Shown piece after piece: positions 26,295-37,345 of a DNA stretch of 64,000 nucleotides (position 1 is its first letter; each line of letters opens with the position of its first letter). This DNA comes from Stercorarius parasiticus (lineage: Eukaryota > Chordata > Aves > Charadriiformes > Stercorariidae): NCBI GenBank assembly GCA_013396915.1, contig VWZL01002517.1, positions 1,353,137-1,417,136 on the forward strand, given 5' to 3'. The translations under genes and the position numbers were made by a program. Under the pieces are notes generated by a model. It searched no databases, was not told where the DNA came from, and saw nothing but the letters and a program-made list of their open reading frames with translations.

Positions 26295-27965
26295 ACACAT
26301 CAGATAAAAGATGAAGAACCTCAAGTGTTAGAGTTCCAGAATTTGGGGCAGCATTGTCTCATTACCCATACTGTCTAGGAAGATAATTTGATAAACATGA
26401 AAGGATTTTGATTGATGTCAGTCACCTTTTTCGTGGTTCTTCAATCCCCATTTATAATCAACGTGGGGAGGAAAAGGAAGAGGAAATAAAACCAAAAGGA
26501 TAAACACGGTCCTTTCCTCTTCATCTCAAATTGTACAACTCCACTCACGGAAAATCTGGAGTGTCAAATCAATTATTTTTGGAGGTAGATTCAATGCATG
26601 AGCTGCCCATGCCTCAGGTTGCTCTAGGCCTACGTGAAACTGAGCAGTTCTTCATAACTAATTTGTAATTGTACCACTGCTAAACAGAGATGTCAGCCCA
26701 GAGGCACACTCTTAAAGCTTTCAGGCTGATAACACAGTTTCTAAATGTGAAGAAAGCTTATGGAGGAACTTCATGGTGAGTGGCAAGGATTTCATGAATA
26801 CTGCTTTTCACATTACTCTGTCTCTACAGTCCAGGTCCTTTAGTGCCACAAGTGTAAACATGTCTGTGAGAAAAGTTTAAAAAAATACAACAAAGCTTTA
26901 AATCGCTCTCTGTCCAGCACAACATCAGTTTTCTGTTTCACGGAGCCTCAGGCTTCCCAATATTATGCTTTTCTAGAAAACTATGATTTTATCTTTTTCC
27001 TACCAAATAAAGGAGAAAACCTCTCAAGTCGTACAGTTGTGCTTAGCCAGGACCAAAAAGAACAACTTTAAATGAGAAATGTGGAGAGACGTTTGATGAT
27101 GCTCAGGTAGACTCTGTTCCTGACTTTCCTCACATGGCTAAATGAGACTCTAACAGACTAACTGAATATTACTGTACCAGAAGATATAAAGAAAGCACTA
27201 AAATTTGGAGAAGAGCAATAAGGGAGATAAAGAGCTACATGTGGCTGGTAAAAAAGAAAGAGCAGTGTCTGTATGCTAATGTGGGAAGCTTCGGAAACAT
27301 GACAAGGATGTGTAAATGCAAGATACCAAATAGATAACATAGGAGCAGAATAGTAATAAAGGAATAACAACCACAACTGGAACCAGCATCATTTCATTTA
27401 GAGAAAATATGCATTTGTAAAAAAAAAAATAATAAAAAAGTTACTGCTTTCTGCTAAAAGAATCAGAAGAGTAGACATGTTCTTAAGTGACAAAGATTAT
27501 TAGACAAAGTACCAGCAAGGCTTTAGAAGAGCATAATGAATATAAACCAACACATCTGATAAAATTGCAGGGTATTTCACATATTTATTTTTCCTTGACA
27601 TTTGAACACACTGTCTGATTCCAAACTGCAGAAGCAGGCTGTCTGGGGATTTACTATGACATTCCAAGCACTCACCAAATGCAAACAATGACAATTTTTC
27701 TTCCTCTTTCTTCAACTAGGATTTTCTAAAAGGTATCCCAGCATAAAGCCCAGACTCAGCTCTGAGTCAGTGACAGACCCATCAAGCAAACGCTGATAAA
27801 GCAGCACTTTCTATTTCTCAATGCCTGAGCATCCCGGTGTCATTTCCAACACAAATTATGTCACCTCAGTATTAATTTTGGAGTGCTGAGTTGATGTTCT
27901 CAGTTGAATAATAAAACACACATACGGGTAGCTGGATGGACCAGGAAAAAAATAATACTAGGTGA

Positions 27966-27989
27966 ATATATATATATATATATATATAT
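27966..27989. repeat. (AT)12 microsatellite
   Basis: Twelve uninterrupted AT units in LRRC7 intron sequence. Confidence 0.95.
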
Positions 27990-28709
27990 CAGCATATATT
28001 TCCTCTGTTTCTTTATCCTCTGAGCTGTTTGCCCAACTGGAGGGCAGGAACGCTGACCATTCCCTCACCAGTGTAACAGAGGTGGAATAAACCTAACGTT
28101 TCTGCCAGAGCTGCGCAGTGTAAGGACCCACTGGCTTCTACTGCCCTCTTAAATGGCCACGGCAAATTGGGTTAACTTTCATTTTTGCCTCCCCAGCTTT
28201 ATCCTTATCTAACACTTTTTGACCCAGTTTCTGCTGCATTTATTTTTACATCCTTTCCGCGTTGCTGTCTTTTGAATCTTCTCTCTTCTTCCTGCTTTCA
28301 CGTTTTTCCTTTGGTTACTCCACCATGCTCAGTCATTTCTTTCTTCTTTTCTGACTCACAACATTTTTCTTTCTGTTCTTTTTTCAATAGAACAGACCAC
28401 ATTGTTATTTTCTGCCCTTGCTGCAATTTAATAACACATTTGATGAAGGACAGGCCTCTTCTTCAGTTTCTATTTCTTCCCACCTTTTCCCTAAACCACC
28501 AAACTGCGCCACTTCATCATAAAATTCTTGCTGACATAATATTCTCTTTAACAACAATCATTCATCAAAATAAGGCTGGAAAGTCAAAATCTCTTTGGGT
28601 TTTTTTTCCTTTGTTTTGTTTTTGAAAATAATACAGCTTCAAAATGGTCCCTTAAAGCCCAAACTGGGTTCATATGAAAGAGCAACATGCTTTGATGACT
28701 AATTCTTAC

Positions 28710-28799
28710 CTTCCAAAGTTAGCTGGAAGAAACTCCAAAAAGGCATCATTTAGATAGAGCTGGGTCAAATTTAGAAGTTGTGTGAAGCCATCTGGCAGC
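28710..28799 (-). CDS. LRRC7: LRRC7 coding exon 4, residues 129-159 (LRR)
   Basis: The 90-nt exon encodes [20 protein letters not shown] followed by LEFLPANFG and two bases of Arg159. This is a classical leucine-rich repeat unit and one of the most conserved segments shared by LRRC7 and Erbin, so taken alone it does not separate the two; its exon neighbours do. The acceptor is a T-tract followed by TAG and the donor is GTAAGA. Entry and exit phases are both 2, so skipping it would keep the frame. Confidence 0.97.
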
Positions 28800-29507
28800 C
28801 TAAAAAAACAGTAAAAGCTTAATGCTCACACCAAAGTTGCTACGGAAATAACAACAATGTATATTTAGAAAGAGAAAGATTACTTTCTCTCTCACCTTCT
28901 TTTTCTACCCAAATCCTCAAGAACTTCTTACTTGTTACATTGTCGCTTGTTCTCATCATTTCCACGTTGCTATAACCACATGAAATTCAAATGCCTGGCA
29001 CATTCAAGTTACATCAGCCTTTGCTACCTTCCCAGAGGAGGGTTTGAAGCCAAAGGTGTTTTCTTTCTATCTTTCTATCTTTTTTTTTTTTTTAACTGCA
29101 ATAGTAAAATTGCATCCTTTCATCTCCTTCACTCCATTTTATAAATCATAGGATTAAACCACAGATTTTTTGTTACTATTATTGCAAGCTTTTGGAAGGA
29201 ATAAGGGTTGCCAAAGTCCCAACCAAGAGATTTACAGTATGTGAGGATGCAGCGTGGCTTATTCACAAAACGTAAAGCACCAGGCCCCTGTGTTTAAAAG
29301 ATTGCATCACATGGACTGCTTTTCTGACACTTTCTTTACTATGTGGAAAGACAACCCATTTGTTACATCAACACTGAATTTCAATCAATTAAAAAGAAAT
29401 TTAGATTAATCCTGCAAATGAACTTGATACAATGACTTTAAATTTTAGTTCACTTTGTGTAAATTTTCTGCACTTGCAGCATACAAACACAAGCTACTGA
29501 TACTCAC
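28800..29507 (-). other. LRRC7: LRRC7 intron between coding exons 3 and 4 (0.7 kb)
   Basis: A short intron. The only notable content is a pyrimidine simple repeat at 29060-29093. Confidence 0.92.
29060..29093. repeat. Pyrimidine simple repeat (ctttctat units, then poly-T)
   Basis: Ctttctat units run into a poly-T tract of 15 bases in the intron between coding exons 3 and 4. Confidence 0.85.
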
Positions 29508-29586
29508 TTAGAGACCGGATTGACACTGGCTTCAATAATTGTTAAACACTTACAACATTTAATATTCTCTGGAAAATCTTGAATTC
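29508..29586 (-). CDS. LRRC7: LRRC7 coding exon 3, residues 103-129 (LRR)
   Basis: The 79-nt exon completes Gly103 and encodes residues including [20 protein letters not shown]. The paired cysteines (KCCKC) and IIEAS distinguish LRRC7 from Erbin, which differs at these places. The acceptor is TTTTTTTAG, preceded by a T-rich tract, and the donor is GTGAGT. The exon ends with two bases (AA) of Lys129, completed by the first base of the exon at 28799. Intron sizes either side are 949 and 708 nt, the shortest in this window. Confidence 0.97.
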
Positions 29587-30535
29587 CTAAAAAAATATTG
29601 AAAGAATTATTATACACACATAAAAAACTGTTTAACTTGCTTTGTTTATACATGAGTTCATTTGGCATTTTCAGATCAGACTTAAGCTATAACAGGAAGA
29701 ATACATATACTTGAGTATTATAGTCTAAAAGATGATACTTAAGCACTAAATAAATACACCGGAACAGATAATATGCTTTGTTCTAAAACTATTACGCTAA
29801 TGCTCGATTTATATAATCTAGAGTTAAATAGTGACATCATTTCTACTGATATTTGTGCCCTTCATTTCTTTGCAAACTGCTCCTGTTTTCCTTCTTTGCC
29901 TCCCTCTCTTCTCGGCAGAGCACACGAATAAGCCTGAGTCTCTAAGCCTGTACCGATAAGAAATTTTTCAAAATTTTCAAGAGTGCCTAAGCCTCATTTT
30001 CAAAACAAAGACACTCAAGTTCAGCCATGCAGAGGTTTTTAGGCACATAAATATGTAAATGAGTAATTAGGAAATGCACATCAGCAAATTAGTCACTGAC
30101 TATATAAATCCTGGTAGTTGTTTACCTGCAGCCCTATATGCTTAAATCCATTCCACAAGAGCCCAGGAAGTAGTAAGCCATTTCAGAAAGTGGAACGGTT
30201 CATAAGTGCACTGAAAAATGGTCTCTGACTCCTATTTCTAACGTCTATGAGTCACAAGTCATCACAGGATACTAATGCTAAAGCAACCTCTATTTGTTGG
30301 GTTTTTTTTGTTTGGTTTTTTTTGTTTTTTTGGTTTTTTTTTGACAGAAAAGTAAAAGAGGTAGATATCCACTCAGATTTCTGAAAAGTGCCAGACAGGA
30401 AAATAGTACATAAGCTACATAAGCTAGAACAAGAGCAGGTTTTCTAGAACACAAGTTAATTGCTAGCAATTAAAACGTCATTATTGTTCATATTCATTAC
30501 AATTCTTTAAAATACTTATACTTTTGATCTCTTAC
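29587..30535 (-). other. LRRC7: LRRC7 intron between coding exons 2 and 3 (0.95 kb)
   Basis: A short intron with consensus splice sites. It holds a T/G-rich low-complexity tract at 30300-30343 and nothing else I can support. Confidence 0.92.
30300..30343. repeat. T/G-rich low-complexity tract
   Basis: Runs of 7 to 9 T separated by G or GG. In transcript sense this is an A/C-rich tract. Confidence 0.85.
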
Positions 30536-30653
30536 CATTTTTACTGATATCAAGTTCTTTGAGATTAACTAAGCTAGCAATAGTGGTTGGCAGACTTGAA
30601 AGGTCATTGTCTGGTATACTCAGTTTGCGTAAAGCTTGACAGTTGAACAGTTG
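30536..30653 (-). CDS. LRRC7: LRRC7 coding exon 2, residues 64-103 (LRR)
   Basis: The 118-nt exon encodes [18 protein letters not shown], then a second repeat ending in [11 protein letters not shown] and the first base of Gly103. The spacing of Leu/Ile and Asn follows the LxxLxLxxN pattern of the leucine-rich repeats that form the N-terminal solenoid of densin. The acceptor is TTGCAG and the donor GTAAGA. It continues directly from the phase-0 end of the first exon and ends in phase 1, which the next exon (29586) completes. The sequence fits LRRC7 closely. Confidence 0.97.
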
Positions 30654-33600
30654 CTGCAACATAAAAAGATACTTTACAGTGTTTCAGGGAAAAGATCAGT
30701 TTAGGATCATTATTTATACACAGAAGCAACAACTACCACAAAACTACATTTGCTACATAAGAATTCAATCATCCAAAAATATTTTGAAAAGCTGTTATTT
30801 GAGAAGACAGGCTGCTCAGTACCGTAAACAGAGCTTATACACATTAGACCAGAATAATCAGAACAGTTGATTGGTAGCAGGAACGTTGAACTAGAGCTTT
30901 CTGTCAAAACGTACATACTCACTGTAATCAACATTTTGTAGCTACATGATATTTCATGTGTGTCGTATCAATTGAAATTTTTTCATGGCTTGTAGTAAAT
31001 TAAAATATTTTATTTTATAATTTAACGTCATGATTTTAAAATATTTTGACTGCATGCAGAGGGAATTTGCCACCTTCAAGAAACAAATTATCAAAATGGT
31101 ACATTCCTTAAGTTCCCCCCTCCCGCCAATTCAGGACTTGATTCTAACTTTTAATTCAAATTTTATAAAATGACAGAATTTCCACTGCAAAACCAACCCT
31201 CCTTTCAACCTGAAGCAATCAGCAAATCCTGTTGAAAGCACTTATTTAACATGGCTGCGTTCCTCAAGAAACATCACTATCTCATCCAACACCTTACACA
31301 TGTAAAAAGTAAGAAAACCACAATACTAAGAGAAAGCAGTCATGACAAGCGATTTCCCACTTCGGGCCACTGCATTGCAAGGGCAGAGGTGCCGTATATG
31401 AAGAAGCAGCAGGTGCATATTTTAGGTAGGGCAGGCTAGAGCTTCTTCAAGCCCAGCGTGCTAGCAGGTATGAGAGGAGAAGGCAATATAATTGCTTGGC
31501 TTATTTACTGCCATGCCCACGTTCCCCAGTGACAGTACTGTGGGAACTTGCCCGTTAAGAGGGACAGGGGAGGGTGACACACGGCCACCCGCTGCAGCAG
31601 TACAGACCCTGCTTTGCGCACCCAGCCCAGAGTCACTGCAGTGGCCTCCAGCCCCGGCCCCAGCCACTCCTGCGCTCCCCATTGCACCTGACTGCAGCCA
31701 AGACCTGCTTCACTGTGCCCACTTGGTGGCTGCTGGCTCTAAAAACATCGCTCTTGTCAAGAGTTAAAAGTTACCGAACCCCGTAGGACTTTCTGTGAAT
31801 ATGAATTCACCAAATGGCACCAGAAAATTCAGTGGGTTCCAGAAAAGAACCAGCTTGTCTTAGCAGGCATCTCAAAAGTGGCCTACAAATATTAGTACTC
31901 TGTTTACAACGGATTCAGTCTTCCTTTCAGACTTCTATGTCGGAATAAAGTCTATATACTCATCTACAGGCTATTTCAGAACACATAATAATTTGATTGC
32001 CTAGATGAAGAACTCAGCCAAGTATCCAGAGAGGAGAAAAAATGCACAAATGGTGTGCAAATTCCCACCCGGTACTTCACCTGGACTAAATTTTAGATCA
32101 TTTTGAAACTGCATTTTTCTGCTGTAACTTTTCCATCATAATCTTTTAGAAAAGCCCTGCTTTTTCTTCAAGACAATCTATTCTCAGAAAAATGAGAGGG
32201 AATCACATGAATCAAAAATGCCCAGAATGAGAAGCACCACACCACAGTCACTGTCAATTGGCACCAAATATGAAAGGGCCTTTTGACTGAAAGACACTTT
32301 TCAAAATGCCTTTGTATTCACAGTTTTGCCTTTCAGATGTCCTCTTTCATGAAACGTACTTGTTAATCCTCAAGACCGTACGTACAGCAGCACCGGCCCC
32401 ACCGCTCAGCAGCTACGGCGGGCAGAGGAGCAGAGTGCAGCGCCGCAGCCCCCAGGACTATCACGAACCAGCTCCATGCTGGGGCCGGCCCTTCCCAATC
32501 GAATTTATAGGAACACCCAGAACATTTACTATGCACCCTGGATGCCAGACTGGGCGGCACGTTTCTGCTCGCAATGTTAATAAAGGGAAATAGCTCTCCA
32601 GAGAGCGAGGAAGCCCTTTGCAATGCATCTGAGAGCACCTGCTTTTTCTCTGTTTTAAGGAAGCACACCACTTTGGACAAGACTGGAAAGGAAGGTAATT
32701 AATAGGCTCCAGGGTTTGCTCCTGAAATTTCTCACCACGTTCTCAGCAGTCTGAGAACAGCTGCAGACCATAGCAATGTTCAGCATAGGGAACCCACAGA
32801 ATTTTGGTTCATATACAAACTATAGTGTGCTATTGTACCTGGAAAATTAAATTCCCAGTGCGTGTTCCCAGTCATTCCCCTGGAGAATTCTTCTTCTAAA
32901 AGCTAAGGAAGTCTTGGAACTTAAAGTTCTGACTATATCAGAACAAATACAAGGCTTTTGAACTGGTGAATGAATAAGTGTAATAAAAAGTACTCCCTCT
33001 GGAGTAATTTGATGAAGTACCGTTGTATCAGAAACAATACGAGAGTGTGAATACAGGTATGTAGCCCAAAATTGCCCAGGTTTTTTTTCACTCACTGGAT
33101 TTTCAAAAGGTGTCTTTCCCAATTTCTAGCACTTCATGGCCTTGCCATCACGATCTTGATGTAATCATCATGCTGTATGTCCATATGCTACTTTTATTCC
33201 TTTCAGACTGGAAAGCAAGTGGGCTAACAGTGCTGTGATTCGAGTTATAACAATGGGCTATTATCCTGCATCTCTCAAGTTCTTGACGACACAGCCATGG
33301 AGGCTGTTGGCTTTCAGGGCCGCTACAGAACAATATGGGATTTCTGCTCCTTACTTTCTCTAGGCATAACTGTGCAATAGATTGAGGGGAACCCAACATC
33401 AGGATTACAAAGAAATAACATTTTCTAGCTTTGTAGAACAGCAACACCATTTCTTACTGGCAGATTTAAAAAAGGATTCAATGCCTTTAATGGGAACTGT
33501 AACTTATATAGGAAATACAATGCAAAAGAAAAATATAGTTAATTTATAATACCTATCCATCTGTGTGAGCTATACATTAGTGATTACCTCAACACCATTT

Positions 33601-36268
33601 CTATATTGGCTGTATTGTTTGTTCTCAGACAGACAATTAAGCATCTAACTTCAGTAGCATATTTTACTGGCATCTATTTTACCAGCACATGACATGGCGA
33701 AACACAGTGGTGGCTATTTCTAGAATTTGTTGTTAGAGACAGACAAATTTTTCCTAAGGCATTAACAAGTAAACTCATTTTGTCCGTTACAAATTACTCC
33801 AGATTTTACTTTATATTTATAAGGAAAAGCTGCTGGGGAGAATTTTCACCTCATTATTTTTTTTCAGGATGCTGATTGCCAGTGACTCCACCTTCATCAG
33901 AATTGATATTCTTTTTTAATAGGCACTGATTCATTTGACTCATACAAATAGGGACATATTTGCAGCAGCAGCTCACGATAATGAAGGCAAAGGCAAATAA
34001 AATAGAAGACTTGGCTAGATTTAGGGGAAAAGAGGGAATAAGAATTATATAACATTCCTATAAAAATCCTTGAAAGAAAAGAAAAATATCAGAAATTAGG
34101 AACCAGAAATCCATTTCTAATGAAGACAGCAGTAACAAAAAGCAGAAAAAGCATTCTGATGATAGAAAATTTAAAAAGAATACTGTAACTTCAGAGGCAC
34201 CCAACATTTGGTAAATAACAGAAAACTGACAAAGCAAATTTCCTCGGGAGGAAGTTATTTGAATTCACATTTACATAGAGAGGAAAGTTCTGCCTGTGGT
34301 AGATCATAACATGTAATGCAAAAGTTAATGTTCAGTAATATGGTGCCATTTTAAGAAAAAAGTGGCATTTTCTCTCCTAGAATATTAACTCAATAGTGAA
34401 AAAAGTTGAGACATGCAGCAAAAAATATTTGAAGCAGAAAATTTGATAAAGAAATTATTCGTACTGCTTAATTTATGGTAACAATTAAGAAAGGCTTAAG
34501 ACAAAAAATTATGAACGGTATAAAGAAAGTAAATTAACACTGCCATTAATCTTATACTAAACCAAGACTATGTTAAACAATGCATTTACTCAAACTTAAG
34601 ACCAATTAAAAGGATTTCTTCAATACATAGTATTTGCTTCAAAATATTATTTATAACAAAGGAAAGTGAGGAAAAAAAGAGGTGCAAAAATAGAGACCTA
34701 TACATTGAAGTTTCTCCAGGGTAAGTATTTATCTGCTGTTCTGTTACACAAATAACAATACAAAACAGGTGATAGCGCACCACCATGCAAAGGTTTGATG
34801 AACACGCACATTTCCATTGGGAATGACACTAATGACTATCACCTTCATCCCAGTTTCATAATTTTGGACCCCTTACTTTTGGCCCTCATTTTTTCCATAC
34901 ACAATTACGGCATATTGCTCTTCTTCTATGCCCTGATATATTTGTCTTCCATTATGCACTGCAATTTAGTTTGAACACCACGATGATGCATACTTTCAAG
35001 AGACCCAAAACAAATATACCAAAAATCCCTAGCTAAATTAGACGCTTTATATATTCTTCAGTAGCATAATTGAGATATACAAGGTTAACAACATATTATT
35101 ATTAAAAGAGAAACAGTCCTGAAGGTATTCATTAGCAGTAAAATTGCCTCCACCACAATCCGTTTCTTATTTCTGGGGACAGAAAAAATACCTGGTTCTC
35201 TGCTGTCCCTTCTAGGAGCAGGAGAGATAAGGCAGTTCTCCGTAACATTTTTTTGTGACACTTAAAAGATTGTAGCTACCCTGTCTGACCATCTGTAAAG
35301 AATTTCTCCATGGAGTGAGCAATCTTAAGCAATGAACCATCTTATCCGAATAAAGGAACTCCATGTAATGGAAGAAGCACATTTTCTACATTTGTAAATA
35401 GAATTTATAGAAAGACTCTATGCTGTGTAAGAAAGAAATATATTGAGAGATGATGAAGAATGGATTACAGTGGAACAATGTTTAATTAAAGACTTGTAAG
35501 CATCTTTCATTATTGTTGAGAAAAATTCAATTAAGGAATGGATTACATTACTTCATGCTTCATTATGTAGCTAGCACCTACAATTAATTGGTTTTTCCAC
35601 TACCTTGCCCTCTTTTGTTTCCAGAACACTTAAGTTACAGTAACTTCTAATTCCCTATAGTAAACATTAATCAACAGAAGAACAGATTTAAAGATTCTAT
35701 GAAATAAGTTTTACACAGGAAGGATAACTTCAGTAATCTCATTGCAGGATCTCATTTGCAGTTATAAAAATACTAGTCAGATAGAACTGGCATTTCTCCC
35801 ACAAGGATAAACGGCTTATCCTGCCACAGAGCTTGCTTTTAAAAGCAGTGCTAGAGAGGATCCAAATGCGACATCACCTACCCCATATATTAGCGTACTC
35901 CTGGTCAAGGTATCAAATGCCATATTAATTACTTGTTGTGCAAGAAGTACTTCTTTTGAACTGTTAATTTCCCAACTTAAGACTTCCTTGGCTGCCCCCA
36001 TTCCTGTGCTATGGAAGCAAGGAGAAGCAGGTGGTCCAACTCCTCCCCACGCAGCACCACCTGCAGGAACTGTTTGGGCTCTTCAGAGAAGGCAGAAAAA
36101 AGATTGTAAAAATGTAATTGAATCTCTGGAGTCAATAGCTATGACTCCTCCCACAGCAAGCAGGTCTCCTGGTCAAGAGCAAGCCCTCTTTCAGAGCTGA
36201 AGCACATGCTGAATACACATTTAAGAACATGACTTTGACATCTGTATTACAGGCAGAACACCGATTAC
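30654..36268 (-). other. LRRC7: LRRC7 intron between coding exons 1 and 2 (5.6 kb)
   Basis: AT-rich intron with two GC-richer islets, at about 31.50-31.74 kb and 32.37-32.57 kb; the second is CpG-rich. Open frames in the islets appear on both strands and look compositional. No CR1 copy or gene seen. Confidence 0.9.
32370..32570. other. CpG-rich islet in the first coding intron
   Basis: A short GC-rich stretch with about eleven CpGs within LRRC7 intronic sequence. Open frames occur on both strands and no protein family is recognisable. It could be an intragenic regulatory element or the remnant of an unidentified repeat. Confidence 0.25.
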
Positions 36269-36457
36269 CTTAGGTAGCTCTTCAATTTGATTGGCATCTA
36301 GGTAAAGCTCCTCTAACGTCCGTTCAAAGCTAAAAACTTCCTTTGGCACCTGCTGTAGGCCACAGTGAGAGTAATCTAACACTGAGACGATTTCTTCTTC
36401 ACCACGAAAACACCGGCAGGGCACCAAGCGGCCGATAATTTTCCTTTTGGTTGTCAT
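36269..36457 (-). CDS. LRRC7: LRRC7 (densin-180), first recognised coding exon, residues 1-63
   Basis: This exon encodes the N-terminus of a LAP-family (LRR and PDZ) scaffold of the postsynaptic density; the family is known to bind CaMKII, alpha-actinin and delta-catenin. The start is ATG at 36457, with G at -3. The protein begins [16 protein letters not shown]; Cys14 and Cys16 match the N-terminal pair that is palmitoylated in the paralogue Erbin, so membrane anchoring is inferred. Residues from about 25 to 63 contain the LRR N-cap and first repeat ([21 protein letters not shown]). The IIGR residues after MTTKRK fit LRRC7; Erbin has a different sequence there. The exon ends after a complete codon (phase 0) and the donor reads GTAATC, lacking the usual G at +5. 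The next exon is 5.6 kb downstream at 30653. Identification rests on remembered family sequence, not a search. Confidence 0.97.
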
Positions 36458-36471
36458 CTCCAAACAGCATA
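36458..36471 (-). other. LRRC7: LRRC7 5' end of the same exon: 14 nt before the start codon, with splice acceptor
   Basis: A pyrimidine-rich tract followed by CAG at 36474-36472 forms a strong acceptor, so the exon begins at 36471 and an upstream exon must exist. The 14 nt contain an out-of-frame ATG at 36470. In the LRRC7 frame the four complete codons before the ATG (TGC TGT TTG GAG) contain no stop, so an upstream coding exon could in principle be joined in frame. Confidence 0.85.
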
Positions 36472-36600
36472 CTGAAGGAAAAGGGGAAAAAACAGTTTTC
36501 TGAAACAATCAACATTTGGGGGACTGTTTTTTTAGAATTATTATCAAGATTGCAGTTCATTAAATACAGTTTATCCTGAGGGATATCTGCAGTCTGCATT

Positions 36601-37345
36601 TCATAGAATCATAGAATCATTTAGGTTGGAAAAGACCCTTGGGATCAGCAAGTCCAACCATCAACCCCACTCTACAGAGTTCTCCCCTACACCATATCCC
36701 CCAACACCACATCTAAANNNNNNNNNNNNNNNNNNNNNNNNNNNNNNNNNNNNNNNNNNNNNNNNNNNNNNNNNNNNNNNNNNNNNNNNNNNNNNNNNNN
36801 NNNNNNNNNNNNNNNNNNNNNNNNNNNNNNNNNNNNNNNNNNNNNNNNNNNNNNNNNNNNNNNNNNNNNNNNNNNNNNNNNNNNNNNNNNNNNNNNNNNN
36901 NNNNNNNNNNNNNNNNNNNNNNNNNNNNNNNNNNNNNNNNNNNNNNNNNNNNNNNNNNNNNNNNNNNNNNNNNNNNNNNNNNNNNNNNNNNNNNNNNNNN
37001 NNNNNNNNNNNNNNNNNNNNNNNNNNNNNNNNNNNNNNNNNNNNNNNNNNNNNNNNNNNNNNNNNNNNNNNNNNNNNNNNNNNNNNNNNNNCAATCTATC
37101 CAAGTCTCTCTGTAGAGCCTCCCTGTCCTCATGCAGATCAACACTCCCGCTTAACTTGGTGTCATCTGCAAACTTACTGATGATACGCTCTATGTCCTTA
37201 TCAAGATCATCAATAAAGATGTTAAACAGAAATGGTCCCAACACCGAGCCCTGAGGAACACCACTTGTGACCAGCCGCCAGCTGGATTTAACTCCATTGA
37301 CCACCACTCTTTGGGACCATCCATCCAGCCAGTGCTTGATCCAGC
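36601..37345 (-). mobile_element. CR1 LINE, 5'-truncated, with partial reverse transcriptase, interrupted by an assembly gap
   Basis: On the minus strand the element ends at 36601 with the tandem 8-bp terminal units typical of CR1 (attctatg-type). Its 5' part (37092-37345) encodes the reverse transcriptase palm region: [11 protein letters not shown], then a stretch ending [11 protein letters not shown], where FADD is the catalytic Asp-Asp motif. This part is open without stops, suggesting a fairly young copy. The 5' boundary, near a WIKHWLDG stretch, is approximate. The middle is lost in the gap of Ns, so the full length and the frame across the gap are unknown. The element lies 130 nt upstream (5') of the LRRC7 exon acceptor and in the same orientation as LRRC7. 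Confidence 0.93.
36718..37091. other. Assembly gap (374 Ns)
   Basis: A run of 374 undetermined bases inside the CR1 element. The true missing length may differ if the N count is a placeholder. Open frames reported across it are artefacts of reading Ns as open. Confidence 0.99.

Larger units (their letters stand above)
25663..28709 (-). other. LRRC7: LRRC7 intron between coding exons 4 and 5 (3.0 kb)
   Basis: An intron with consensus splice sites. It contains a perfect inverted repeat (25844-25873), a purine-rich GGGA/GGAA tract (26269-26294), an (AT)12 microsatellite (27966-27989) and a T/C-skewed stretch at about 28.18-28.53 kb. No gene seen. Confidence 0.9.

Noticed and set aside
28185..28625. 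146-codon open frame, rich in Phe, Ser and Leu, on the plus strand
   Set aside because: Composition follows from the T/C-skewed DNA; apparent membrane segments are a by-product of T-rich codons.
2260..36457. Assignment of the LRR gene to ERBIN
   Set aside because: Discriminating residues (IIGR after MTTKRK, KCCKC, RENHLKTLP, SMHKL, LGNN) fit LRRC7 and not ERBIN.
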